DNA of 34,069 nucleotides from Bdellovibrio sp. (GTDB taxonomy: Bacteria > Bdellovibrionota > Bdellovibrionia > Bdellovibrionales > Bdellovibrionaceae). The position numbers were made by a program, and so were the translations under genes. Below the pieces are notes generated by a model, which saw only the letters and a program-made list of their open reading frames with translations, was not told the origin of the DNA and made no database searches. The DNA lies in assembly GCA_014376935.1 (NCBI GenBank), contig JACMQO010000187.1, forward strand, positions 1 through 34,069, given 5' to 3'. Shown piece after piece: positions 15,432 to 23,398 of the stretch (position 1 is the first letter of the stretch; every line of letters starts with the position of its first letter).

Positions 15432-16732
15432 TTTGAGGCCACACTAGACGTCGACGTCAAAACAACCTGATTATCTTTTGTTTCACATTTCACTTGGCTT
15501 TTTTCGGCTGCGTAATTTAAATATTTTGCCAAAAACTGACATGTTTGATCCGTCATAGTTTTGTCTTTGGCGCGTTGATCCGCCATGAATTGAAACAAAC
15601 CATCTGCCGCAAGCCCCTGATCATCTTTTAACGACGTTAAGTTCTGTTGAAGCGACTTCAGAAACAAAATCACATCTTGCGCCACTTTTAATTTCGCATT
15701 AGCGATCGTCGCTTTAGTTTCGTTTGCGTAAATATTTGTTAACATTTTCAGAAAGCGCGCATGAGGCGTACCGACTGTGTATGAATAGCTCATGATTGAA
15801 TTGTGAATTTCGCTGCTGGTGGCTTGAAAGTTATCAATCTGAATTTCAATGCCCGACTTCGTTTGGTAACGACCAATGCCAGATTCACTTAATGCTAACG
15901 TGCGGTCACCCACGTAAGCCGGTAACGACCACTTCATAAAATTAATATCTTCGGTATAAGTCCATCCCCAAAAATCGGCGATGCCTTCATTCACGCCGCG
16001 TAAGTACGCTTCGTTATAAAGCTGAACTTTTTGAACGGCTTCGGTATTTTGATTCTGCATTTTTGAAGCAGGTTTTAATTCTAAAGAGGCTCCATCGTGA
16101 ATCGAAGCGGCGTTCGTTAGAACTTTATTATTTTGTACGGCCGTTTTTAAAACCAATTTATAGAACAATGAATGAAAGTGTTCGTGCGCGATAATTCCGG
16201 CATTCACCGAAATGGGTAAATCTTGATTTGTAAACGGCACGAACATCATCGCGTCTGTTTGCCCATCATAGAACGCGTTATTTTTACGAAACCCATCTTC
16301 TTCTTTGATGATCGTTTCTAAACCGACCGCGCGTGGCCACGTGTTGACCGAACCCGCACCTATTTGATTATCAAAGGCCGCTAAGTTTTGCATGTGGTAA
16401 TAGATGGTTGCCATTTGGGCTGAAATATAATCGGTCGGAAAAAAAACTGAGCCGGTTTCGGCAAAATGAGCCATGGGAGCCTTTCCCGTAAGCTCGGAAC
16501 CCGTTGACCCGGGAGAATAAAAAAACTTGGTGAACGATCCCGCAACCGTTTTCATGTCAGCGATGCCTAACAGCGTAACTGTTTTCAAACTATAAGCATC
16601 TGCACTATCTTGAACAGGTATTTGAACAGAAACTGAGCCTTCCGCTTTTTCAGTGTTCGACTTTTCTGAGCAGCTGGCGACGAATGACGAGACGAAAATT
16701 AGAAGTAGAAAGCAATACTCGTTTTTTGACAC
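15428..16732 (-). CDS. Putative zinc metallopeptidase lipoprotein (zincin, HExxH)
   Basis: This encodes 434 residues. A lipoprotein signal ends in VASC (Cys21). HEHFH at residues 183-187 gives the HExxH zinc/catalytic motif, preceded by GIIA. The helix containing NEGIADFWGW (E249 onward) offers the third zinc ligand, in the manner of thermolysin/fungalysin-like gluzincins (E-x2-x-D-F). No complete family match is claimed. The protein is expected to be anchored in the outer membrane facing the periplasm or the surface. It starts with GTG at 16732, preceded by GGGGGA. The overlapping downstream barrel-like gene suggests a functional pair. Confidence 0.65.
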   Translation of the reverse strand: MSKNEYCFLLLIFVSSFVASCSEKSNTEKAEGSVSVQIPVQDSADAYSLKTVTLLGIADMKTVAGSFTKFFYSPGSTGSELTGKAPMAHFAETGSVFFPTDYISAQMATIYYHMQNLAAFDNQIGAGSVNTWPRAVGLETIIKEEDGFRKNNAFYDGQTDAMMFVPFTNQDLPISVNAGIIAHEHFHSLFYKLVLKTAVQNNKVLTNAASIHDGASLELKPASKMQNQNTEAVQKVQLYNEAYLRGVNEGIADFWGWTYTEDINFMKWSLPAYVGDRTLALSESGIGRYQTKSGIEIQIDNFQATSSEIHNSIMSYSYTVGTPHARFLKMLTNIYANETKATIANAKLKVAQDVILFLKSLQQNLTSLKDDQGLAADGLFQFMADQRAKDKTMTDQTCQFLAKYLNYAAEKSQVKCETKDNQVVLTSTSSVASK

Positions 16733-16824
16733 TGAAATTCCCCCTGAAGGCCGATCACGAGCCTTCGCGATCAGATAGCGACTTGCGTTACATTTAGACT
16801 ATTTCGTCGAAAATCTCAATTTTT

Positions 16825-16847
16825 ATGGGTATTTACTATGTACCCAT
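16825..16847 (+). promoter_or_regulatory. Inverted repeat covering the pcrA start codons
   Basis: ATGGGTA (16825-16831) pairs with TACCCAT (16841-16847) around a 9-base loop. Both candidate initiation codons lie in the arms, so an RNA hairpin would partly sequester the start region. The short size makes chance a real possibility. Confidence 0.3.
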
Positions 16848-19131
16848 GAACCCTATTGAAACCATTACAAATAATTTGAATCCCGAACAGAAAAAAGCCG
16901 TCCAAACTTTAGACGGTCCGGTATTAATTTTAGCCGGCGCCGGCTCTGGAAAAACCAGAGTCCTAACACATCGTATGGCGAATTTAATCGTATCCGGAGC
17001 CGCGTCTCCGGATGAAATTCTTTGCGTTACTTTTACAAATAAAGCCGCCAAAGAAATGGAGCACCGAAGCTTTAAAATATTAAGCGATCTAGGTGTGCCG
17101 TTAACGCGCGATTTATGGATCAACACTTTCCATTCTTTCTGCGTGCGCATTTTACGTAAACACATTGATTTATTAGATTATAAAAAGCCTTTCATTATTT
17201 ACGATTCGGGTGATCAATTAGCGCAAATTAAACGCGTGATGGGCGCATTAAATATCAACGATAAAATGTTTCCGGCTAAGAACTTTCAATCCCGCATCAG
17301 TAACGCAAAAATGTTGGGCCTAACACCGCAAATGCTGAAAGGCCAAGGGCACAATAATTTAATTAAGCTAGATCCAAAATCATTAGACGTGTTTGAGCGC
17401 TACGAAGAAGAAATGAAACGTTCAAACGCTTTAGACTTTGATGATCTACTTTTAAAAACACATGAATTATTCCGCATGTATCCCGTTTTGTTAGAAGAGT
17501 ATCAAAATAAATTCAGATACGTCATGGTCGATGAGTATCAAGATACGAATCGCATTCAGTATTTATTGGTACAGCAGTTAGCGTACGCGCATCGTAACTT
17601 ATGCGTAGTCGGAGACGAAGATCAGTCGATCTATTCTTGGCGCGGGGCCGATATTTCGAATATCTTAAATTTTGAAAAAGATTTTCCAGATGCCGTCGTG
17701 ATTAAGTTAGAAGAAAATTACCGTTCAAGTGGAAATATTGTCACGGCCGCGACAAAATTAATTAGTAATAATACGCAACGCAAAGAAAAAACTTTGTTTA
17801 CTAGTAATGCCGATGGCGACCTGATTCAAATTCGCGAAGAGCGCAATGAATACGACGAAGCCCGCTTTGTCGCGAAAACGATTCAAGCGTTGATTTCTTC
17901 TGGCGAAAATAATTTAAACGACTACGCCATTTTCTACCGCACGAATGCACAATCACGCGTACTTGAAGAACAACTACGCGCCTTGGCTTTACCCTATCGA
18001 TTAATCGGCGGCATTCGTTTCTACGAACGCGCCGAAGTAAAAGATATTTTAGCCTACTTACGTCTATCGATTAATTTCAGCGACGACATCGCCTTAAAAC
18101 GCATCATCAATGTTCCCGCGCGCGGCCTAGGTAAAACGACGGTCGAGCAATTAGAAACAATGGGAAGCCAAAGAAAAATTTCGATGTTCGAAGCCACGCA
18201 AGTCTGCGTGAACGAAAAAGTTTTCAACGCCGGAACCACTTCAAAGCTTCGCCGCTTTATCGATATCATTGAAGACTTACACAACCAGCAACACAATTTT
18301 AAATTATCTGAATTTTACTCGATCGTTTTAGAAAAGACCGAGTACGTTCAAATGTTAAAAAAAGAAGACACGCCCGAAGCCGAAGCCCGTCTAGACAATT
18401 TAGAAGAATTAGACAACGCCATCGCGCAATTTGAAAAAGAGCGCGGCGATGAAGCCAGTCTTTCAAACTACTTAGAAGAAATGACTTTAGCATCTGATTT
18501 GGATAAAGCCGATACGACGAACACGCAAGCCATCACCATGATGACGATGCATATTTCAAAAGGGTTAGAGTACCCGTACGTATTCATCATCGGCTGCGAA
18601 GAAAACTTATTCCCATCTGTTCGCGGTGACACCGAAGACGCTGACGACATGGAAGAAGAGCGTCGCCTAGCCTACGTAGGCATCACGCGCGCTAGACAAA
18701 AACTGTGGCTCACCCACACGAAAATGCGCCGCGTGTGGGGCCAAGAGCAAATGAATCCACCGTCGCGGTTCTTACGTGAAATTCCGCAAGACTTAGTTTC
18801 GTTTACAACGGCCGTGTTATCACCGCAGACGCCAAGCTTTGCCAGTCGTTACGCTGACCGTAAATCGTCATCATTCGACGATATAGATCAACGTAATAGT
18901 TATTCGTCATCAAACACAACGACTGACTACGACGAGTATTCGCAAGTGACTTCGCGTATTCCGAAATCAACAGGATACGAAAAAGGACAACGCGTTCGTC
19001 ATCCAACGTTTGGTGCCGGTTCTATTTTTGCCGCCGAGGGTTCTGGGGATGAATTGAAAATCAGTGTGTTATTTCAAGATAATACAATTAAGAAATTCGT
19101 CGCTAAGTATGCGCGTTTAGAAAAATTATAA
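16846..19131 (+). CDS. pcrA: UvrD/PcrA-type 3'-5' DNA helicase
   Basis: This encodes 761 residues from the preferred ATG (16846); an in-frame ATG at 16825 adds seven. Superfamily 1A helicase motifs are complete: Q motif and Walker A (NPEQKKAV, LAGAGSGKTR), motif Ia (CVTFTNKAAKEM), Walker B (VMVDEYQDTN), motif III (GDEDQSIYSWRGA), motif IV (LEENYRS), motif V (MTMHISKGLEYPYVF) and motif VI (EERRLAYVGITRARQ). The C-terminus ends in a Tudor-like domain (RVRHPTFGAGSIFAAEG) known to contact RNA polymerase. The enzyme acts in nucleotide-excision repair, mismatch repair and removal of blocked polymerase. uvrD is an equally valid label. A 7-bp inverted repeat covers both start codons. Confidence 0.95.
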   Translation: MNPIETITNNLNPEQKKAVQTLDGPVLILAGAGSGKTRVLTHRMANLIVSGAASPDEILCVTFTNKAAKEMEHRSFKILSDLGVPLTRDLWINTFHSFCVRILRKHIDLLDYKKPFIIYDSGDQLAQIKRVMGALNINDKMFPAKNFQSRISNAKMLGLTPQMLKGQGHNNLIKLDPKSLDVFERYEEEMKRSNALDFDDLLLKTHELFRMYPVLLEEYQNKFRYVMVDEYQDTNRIQYLLVQQLAYAHRNLCVVGDEDQSIYSWRGADISNILNFEKDFPDAVVIKLEENYRSSGNIVTAATKLISNNTQRKEKTLFTSNADGDLIQIREERNEYDEARFVAKTIQALISSGENNLNDYAIFYRTNAQSRVLEEQLRALALPYRLIGGIRFYERAEVKDILAYLRLSINFSDDIALKRIINVPARGLGKTTVEQLETMGSQRKISMFEATQVCVNEKVFNAGTTSKLRRFIDIIEDLHNQQHNFKLSEFYSIVLEKTEYVQMLKKEDTPEAEARLDNLEELDNAIAQFEKERGDEASLSNYLEEMTLASDLDKADTTNTQAITMMTMHISKGLEYPYVFIIGCEENLFPSVRGDTEDADDMEEERRLAYVGITRARQKLWLTHTKMRRVWGQEQMNPPSRFLREIPQDLVSFTTAVLSPQTPSFASRYADRKSSSFDDIDQRNSYSSSNTTTDYDEYSQVTSRIPKSTGYEKGQRVRHPTFGAGSIFAAEGSGDELKISVLFQDNTIKKFVAKYARLEKL

Positions 19132-19162
19132 TTAAGAAACAAAAACAACAGGAGAAATCAAA

Positions 19163-19780
19163 ATGAAAAACATCATATTCGTAATCGCATCAGCTTTAAT
19201 ATTATCCCTAACAGCAAACGCTCAAACTAAAAAAGCTGTACCTGCGGCACAACCACCTGCTCGTAAAATGGTAACGCCAGGATATTCTCCGGCGACAGTA
19301 TCTTCACCTTCGATTGCTTCATCTTGGGGACACGGCTTTCAAAACGAATTCGATTTAAATTTGTCTGAAGGTTATTTTAAAACTTACAAAGTTGGATCGA
19401 AATCATACACAGACTTTAACGTATTCGGAGCTTACAGCTACGACCTAGGCCAAAATATTCAAGTGGGTGGAGATGTGGGACTACGTTCTTACGATTCATC
19501 AACACGCATCACGCTAGTTGCAACAGGCACTTACAACATCGAACCAAACTACGCTGATTCCGTATTTTTTAAAGCTGGTTTAGGTTTATACCCAATTGAT
19601 AAAGGTTCAAACGGCAATACTGATATCAAAAGTGAATTTGGCCTATACGTTGCGGCCGGCAAACGTTTCAAATTATGGGACCACGTCAACTACAAACCCA
19701 TGGTTAAAATTGCGAAAATCAGCGACCTTGATGCAGAAATCACAATCCAGTTCTTAAACGTTTCTGTGAACTGGAATTAA
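19163..19780 (+). CDS. Secreted beta-barrel-like envelope protein
   Basis: This encodes 205 residues. A signal peptide ends in TANA-Q. A Pro/Ala-rich spacer follows (about 20-50). Then come regular amphipathic strands (FQNEFDLNLSEGYFKTYKV, FNVFGAYSYDLGQNIQVGG and others) ending in VSVNWN, like a small outer-membrane barrel. No named family is recognised. A good ribosome site (CAGGAGAAATCAAAATG) precedes it. It follows pcrA by only 31 bases, so it could be co-transcribed, although the products are functionally unrelated. Confidence 0.6.
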   Translation: MKNIIFVIASALILSLTANAQTKKAVPAAQPPARKMVTPGYSPATVSSPSIASSWGHGFQNEFDLNLSEGYFKTYKVGSKSYTDFNVFGAYSYDLGQNIQVGGDVGLRSYDSSTRITLVATGTYNIEPNYADSVFFKAGLGLYPIDKGSNGNTDIKSEFGLYVAAGKRFKLWDHVNYKPMVKIAKISDLDAEITIQFLNVSVNWN

Positions 19781-19787
19781 GAAAATT

Positions 19788-19821
19788 AAAAAGCACTATC
19801 CTTGAAAAGGGGTAATGCTTT
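19788..19821. terminator. Imperfect bidirectional hairpin terminator
   Basis: AAAGCACTATCCTT and AAGGGGTAATGCTTT form an imperfect stem with a small loop between the envelope-protein gene and the YefM-type operon. The minus-strand copy is followed by a T-rich tract (TTTTTAATTTTC), so it best serves the antitoxin operon. It may also act on the plus strand. Confidence 0.5.
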
Positions 19822-19829
19822 GATGAAAA

Positions 19830-20000
19830 CTAGTCTTCAGAATCAAAAGTATATTTATAACGTAATTCTTTGGGTCGTTCGTTATCTATAAGACGAAGGA
19901 CTGAAACAATTTTATTAACCGAATCCAAAACCCAGTCATACGCTTCAGTCAGGTCTTCGATAAAATCTTGAGTGCGAGTTACCGTGTTATTTTGAACCAT
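19830..20000 (-). CDS. 56-residue unrecognised partner of the YefM/Phd-type antitoxin
   Basis: This is a small gene with ATG at 20000. The upstream antitoxin stop and this ATG share a base (TGATG), giving translational coupling as in toxin-antitoxin operons. The product starts MVQNNTVTRTQDFIEDLTEA and ends KYTFDSED. It has about 12 acidic and 7 basic residues and looks helical. It is much shorter than YoeB, RelE or ParE toxins (about 80-100 residues) and is acidic where those are basic. A short shared feel with ParE (EAYDW, RPKELRY) is too weak to call. It could be a degenerate toxin, a novel small effector or an accessory protein. Confidence 0.55.
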   Translation of the reverse strand: MVQNNTVTRTQDFIEDLTEAYDWVLDSVNKIVSVLRLIDNERPKELRYKYTFDSED

Positions 20001-20305
20001 CAAACAGCGGCTTTCTTTGAATGGCGCGCTTTGAAGCGAGCCTCGGCTCCGTCGGAAACTTTCTTTACATCTTCTGAAGAGTATTTCATTGTACGCCCTT
20101 CCACTACAGCTCGTAACCCCTTTACAACTCCACGGAGTTCAGCCAAATCAAGAGCCATTTTTTCATAGGTTTCTGCATCAAGCAAAACTACGGCTTTACC
20201 GTTTGGGCGGTTCACTCTAACAGGACCCTCTTGAGCCTTATCCATCCATTCTTTTAATTGAGCGCGAAATTCAGTTATGTTTGTTCCGTTAATAAGAACC
20301 TCCAA
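20000..20305 (-). CDS. Phd/YefM-family antitoxin
   Basis: Up to 101 residues. The N-terminal Phd/YefM fold is clear: NITEFRAQLKEWMDKAQEG, then VRVNRPNGKAVVLLDAETYEKM. The C-terminal tail is basic and expected to be disordered, where toxin binding normally occurs. The longest frame begins with TTG at 20305, which has no room for a ribosome site. A GGAGG at 20299-20303 lies 5 bases before an ATT at 20291-20293, which would give a protein beginning (M)NGTNITEFR, the usual Phd length. An ATT start is therefore plausible but unproven. A TGTACA double box lies just upstream, as expected for autorepression. No conventional toxin gene follows. Confidence 0.85.
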   Translation of the reverse strand: MEVLINGTNITEFRAQLKEWMDKAQEGPVRVNRPNGKAVVLLDAETYEKMALDLAELRGVVKGLRAVVEGRTMKYSSEDVKKVSDGAEARFKARHSKKAAV

Positions 20306-20312
20306 CCTATAA

Positions 20313-20329
20313 TGTACACTATCTGTACA
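20313..20329. promoter_or_regulatory. YefM-type operator (TGTACA-N5-TGTACA)
   Basis: Two perfect TGTACA palindromes (20313-20318 and 20324-20329) are spaced 11 bases centre to centre. They lie directly upstream of the antitoxin gene. TGTACA is the core of the E. coli yefM-yoeB operator, which also uses two copies about one helical turn apart. The antitoxin probably autorepresses here. Confidence 0.7.
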
Positions 20330-20392
20330 GATTTATTTAGGCCAAATTAATCCATTTTTTTCTGCAGAAACTAGATATATTTGAGATGACAG

Positions 20393-21598
20393 TTATTTCT
20401 TAGCCGCTTTCAAAGATTCCCACTCATCCAAGTACAATTCATAATCCAAGGGCTTCACGATGTGCGAAGCTTCTGGGTTAACATAGTCGGCTTCGACTCC
20501 GTCCCAGCCAATATAAGATCTTTTTTCCAAAGACGATGACGTTTCAAAGTCAGGTGTGTAATAAGTTTTACCACCACCATCTGGAATATCGACCGCTAAA
20601 TTTGGCATCGCTAGGCCAGACAGATGACCCCAAAGTTCTTTTTGAATTTGTAACGAGTCTTCAATCGTTGTGCGCAAATAATCTGTACCGATCGAAGGGT
20701 CGCACTGAAACATATAGTACGGTTTTGCTCGTAGATACAAAAGTCTTCGTGATAGTGCTTGCACGATGGCCGGATGATTATTCACTCCGTTTAATAACAC
20801 CATCTGATTCATCACCGGAATTCCGTTATCAACAAAACGCTCGACCGCTTCGGCCGCTTCTGAAGTTAGTTCACGTGGATGATTAAAGTGAGTCATCAAG
20901 AAAACGGGTTTAGCTTTTTTAATAATTTTAACTAAGTTATCTGTCACGCGCATTGGCGCCACGACCGGCATCCGTGTGCCGATACGAATAATTTCGACGT
21001 GATCTATGGCGCGTAAATCAATTAATACACGCTCAAGCTGGCCATCCGAAATTGTGAGCGGATCGCCACCCGATAAAATCACTTCGCGTAACCCTGTGGT
21101 CTTTCGAATATATTCGATCGCATTTTCATATTCTGAATTTTTAATAAAGGCTTGGTCTGAACCTGTGAAATGTTTACGAGTGCAGTAGCGGCAATACACG
21201 CTGCAAATATCAGTTATTAAAAATAAAACGCGATCTGAATAACGATGAATAATTCTTGGAACAGGATTGTTCTTACTTTTACGTTCGCCCAAAGGGTCTA
21301 GCATCGCCTGTTTGGGATCAAAAAGTTCTTTTTCGTGAGGCACCAGAATTCGACGAATGGGGTCATTCACAATTGTCTTCGAAGCTAGGCTTGCATAATA
21401 AGGCGTTGTTCTGATGTTAAAAACTTCTTTAGCATTTTCAGATGTCGCAAAAACCTTGCGTTCACTTTCGGCCAAATCAAAATACGTCGAAAAATCTTTT
21501 TCGGATTTCAGTGAATGACGTAATTGCCATGTCCAATCGTCCCAGTCTTGTGAACTGACTGATTCGGGCTTGGGGCTGGGGGTATAGGTTAACTTCAT
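20393..21598 (-). CDS. kamA: KamA-family lysine 2,3-aminomutase (radical SAM, PLP)
   Basis: This encodes 401 residues. The radical-SAM cluster motif C-x3-C-x2-C occurs as CSVYCRYC (C132, C136, C139), followed by TRKHFTG. VILSGGDPLTISDG is the SAM-binding GGDPL motif. The C-terminal DIPDGGGKTYYTPDF contains the family's PLP-binding lysine. Lysine 2,3-aminomutase converts L-lysine to L-beta-lysine. The length fits KamA better than the shorter EF-P lysylation enzyme EpmB (about 340), but substrate is not proven, and no neighbouring lysine-fermentation genes exist. The ATG lies inside a 7-bp inverted repeat and lacks a clear Shine-Dalgarno sequence. It diverges from the dehydrogenase-like lipoprotein. 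Confidence 0.88.
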   Translation of the reverse strand: MKLTYTPSPKPESVSSQDWDDWTWQLRHSLKSEKDFSTYFDLAESERKVFATSENAKEVFNIRTTPYYASLASKTIVNDPIRRILVPHEKELFDPKQAMLDPLGERKSKNNPVPRIIHRYSDRVLFLITDICSVYCRYCTRKHFTGSDQAFIKNSEYENAIEYIRKTTGLREVILSGGDPLTISDGQLERVLIDLRAIDHVEIIRIGTRMPVVAPMRVTDNLVKIIKKAKPVFLMTHFNHPRELTSEAAEAVERFVDNGIPVMNQMVLLNGVNNHPAIVQALSRRLLYLRAKPYYMFQCDPSIGTDYLRTTIEDSLQIQKELWGHLSGLAMPNLAVDIPDGGGKTYYTPDFETSSSLEKRSYIGWDGVEADYVNPEASHIVKPLDYELYLDEWESLKAAKK

Positions 21599-21620
21599 CT
21601 GGCCTAGATATTTGCCAGAT
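21597..21620. promoter_or_regulatory. Inverted repeat between kamA and the dehydrogenase-like gene
   Basis: ATCTGGC (21597-21603) and GCCAGAT (21614-21620) flank a 10-base loop in the 41-base divergent gap. The left arm covers the first bases of the kamA start codon. It could be an operator or leader hairpin for both genes. On the plus strand four T follow the stem. Confidence 0.35.
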
Positions 21621-21639
21621 TTTTGATAAAGTGCAATAT

Positions 21640-23379
21640 ATGACGATCAATAAATTAAATAACATTCGCGGTTTGCTTTTTACGATGCTTTTGACTTCGG
21701 TTTTATCGTGTTCGACACCGAATCCAAAAGCTAACGATGTGGCACCCACCCCCGTTAAAACACTAAACCCCGTCAGTTACGGCTTTGATCCCGTTCGTAA
21801 AGAAGCTAGTGCGCCTTCTGTTTACAAAACAGTCGGAGTTTGTAACGGCTTACCCCGCGTGAACGTTAAAACGGCCCCTGGATTTTGCCTAGGTCTAGTT
21901 GATAATGGCGAAGGCATGATTAAGCCACGCTACACATTAGCCATTGATGCGACCCATTTACTAGTGACCGATATGGGTAGCTGGAACGCCAACAAAGGAA
22001 AAATTTATTTATTAACATTTGAAAATAAAAAATGGAGCCGAAAAACTTTAGTTGAAGCGACCCAGCTACCAGAACCACAAAAATGTATTTTAGATCGCCC
22101 GAACCAAGCTGTGATAGGACCTAAAAACGAAATCTACTTAGCATCGGCCCGTTGTATCGCTACCATTAAACCTTTAGATAAAAATGCGGCGGCAACAATT
22201 CAAGTTAAAATTGGAAACCTACCCAGCGAAGGACTACATCCCATCAAAGCGATCACTTTCGATCCGGATGGAAACATCTACATGAACGTGGGTTCAGTCA
22301 CTGACAATTGCGAATTAGAAACATCAGACGTTTGCCAAGAGCTTGAAGGAAATCCCGCCCGCGGAGTCATTCGCAAGTACACACGCTTAGCAGATAATTC
22401 GTACGAACAAAATTTTGAAATCTTTGCGAAGGGCCAACGTAATTCAATGGCCTTAGCGTGGAATGAGCTCAATCAAACATTGTGGACCGGAGAAAACGCG
22501 CGTGATTATATCGAACGCAAAGATTCGGCGCTAAACGGACAAGAAAAACCGAGTGATAAAATGAACGTCGTTCAAAAGGGCGATCAACTTGGATGGCCTT
22601 ATTGTTATGATGCTGGCAAAGTCAGTCCTGAGTTTCCGCATGCCAATTGTTCACAGTACAAACAACCCCACTTGTTATTTCCGGCGCATTCGGCTCCTTT
22701 AAGTTTTCTAAAATATAACGGCACGCTATTTCCGGCATGGTATAAAAATCGTTTGCTGGTCACATTTCACGGATACGCACACTACGGCCACCGAATCGTC
22801 ACTTATAAAAGAAATGATCAATTAGAACCTGTGGGTGATCCGCTCAGCGTGGTTTACGGGTGGGATGCTCAGGGCGGGCAAGGGGTCGGAACTCCGGTTG
22901 GTCTAACGCAAGGCTTAGACGGCAGTGTTTTTATTACCGAAGATAACAGTCAAAAAATTCTGCAGCTTTATTATAACGAAAAAGAAGGCGCCGGTGCCCC
23001 CGTCGCAGAACTTAAAGTGGGAACGATCATACAAGATAATAGCCAACTGGCGATTGATTTCGCACGCGCTGAAGAAAAAAGAAAAGTCGTCTTCACGGCT
23101 AAATTAACCAATAAAGAATTACCGCTGTTCACACAAATTCAGAATAAATTAATCGATCAAAACTGTACAATGTGCCACGGCGGTTTAAGTTATCCCAGTT
23201 TACAGATTTTAAAATATGATGATGTCGGTAATTACAAAAAATTAAAAGATCAACTTTGGCCACGCCTGCAAGGCCAAAGCGTTCCGCAAATGCCGCCGGG
23301 TGGATTAATCAGCACGAATAAAGACGAGCTATTTAATTTAGTGAAAAGATGGGTCGAAGCTGGGTATCCAGCTCCGTAA
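21640..23379 (+). CDS. PQQ-dependent sugar-dehydrogenase-like lipoprotein with C-terminal cytochrome c domain
   Basis: This encodes about 579 residues from the ATG at 21640; a GTG nine bases earlier is possible. A lipoprotein signal ends in SVLSC. The long middle part (about 60-460) has the six-bladed propeller pattern of glucose/sorbosone dehydrogenases (AITFDPDGNIYMNVGS, FAKGQRNSMALAWNE, DQLGWPYCYDA, GLTQGLDGSVFITED). The C-terminus has a single c-type haem site, CTMCH, and a likely distal Met in QMPPGG, so oxidation at the propeller could feed electrons directly to the haem. Substrate unknown. It diverges from kamA and its stop lies 19 bases from the convergent lipoprotein gene. Confidence 0.8.
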   Translation: MTINKLNNIRGLLFTMLLTSVLSCSTPNPKANDVAPTPVKTLNPVSYGFDPVRKEASAPSVYKTVGVCNGLPRVNVKTAPGFCLGLVDNGEGMIKPRYTLAIDATHLLVTDMGSWNANKGKIYLLTFENKKWSRKTLVEATQLPEPQKCILDRPNQAVIGPKNEIYLASARCIATIKPLDKNAAATIQVKIGNLPSEGLHPIKAITFDPDGNIYMNVGSVTDNCELETSDVCQELEGNPARGVIRKYTRLADNSYEQNFEIFAKGQRNSMALAWNELNQTLWTGENARDYIERKDSALNGQEKPSDKMNVVQKGDQLGWPYCYDAGKVSPEFPHANCSQYKQPHLLFPAHSAPLSFLKYNGTLFPAWYKNRLLVTFHGYAHYGHRIVTYKRNDQLEPVGDPLSVVYGWDAQGGQGVGTPVGLTQGLDGSVFITEDNSQKILQLYYNEKEGAGAPVAELKVGTIIQDNSQLAIDFARAEEKRKVVFTAKLTNKELPLFTQIQNKLIDQNCTMCHGGLSYPSLQILKYDDVGNYKKLKDQLWPRLQGQSVPQMPPGGLISTNKDELFNLVKRWVEAGYPAP

Positions 23380-23398
23380 TTCTTTGATGATCAGTAGA

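Noticed and set aside
20375-20390. TTTCTGCAGAAA palindrome downstream of kamA as terminator
   Set aside because: It is a short A/T-rich palindrome with no loop and no T run in the right place.
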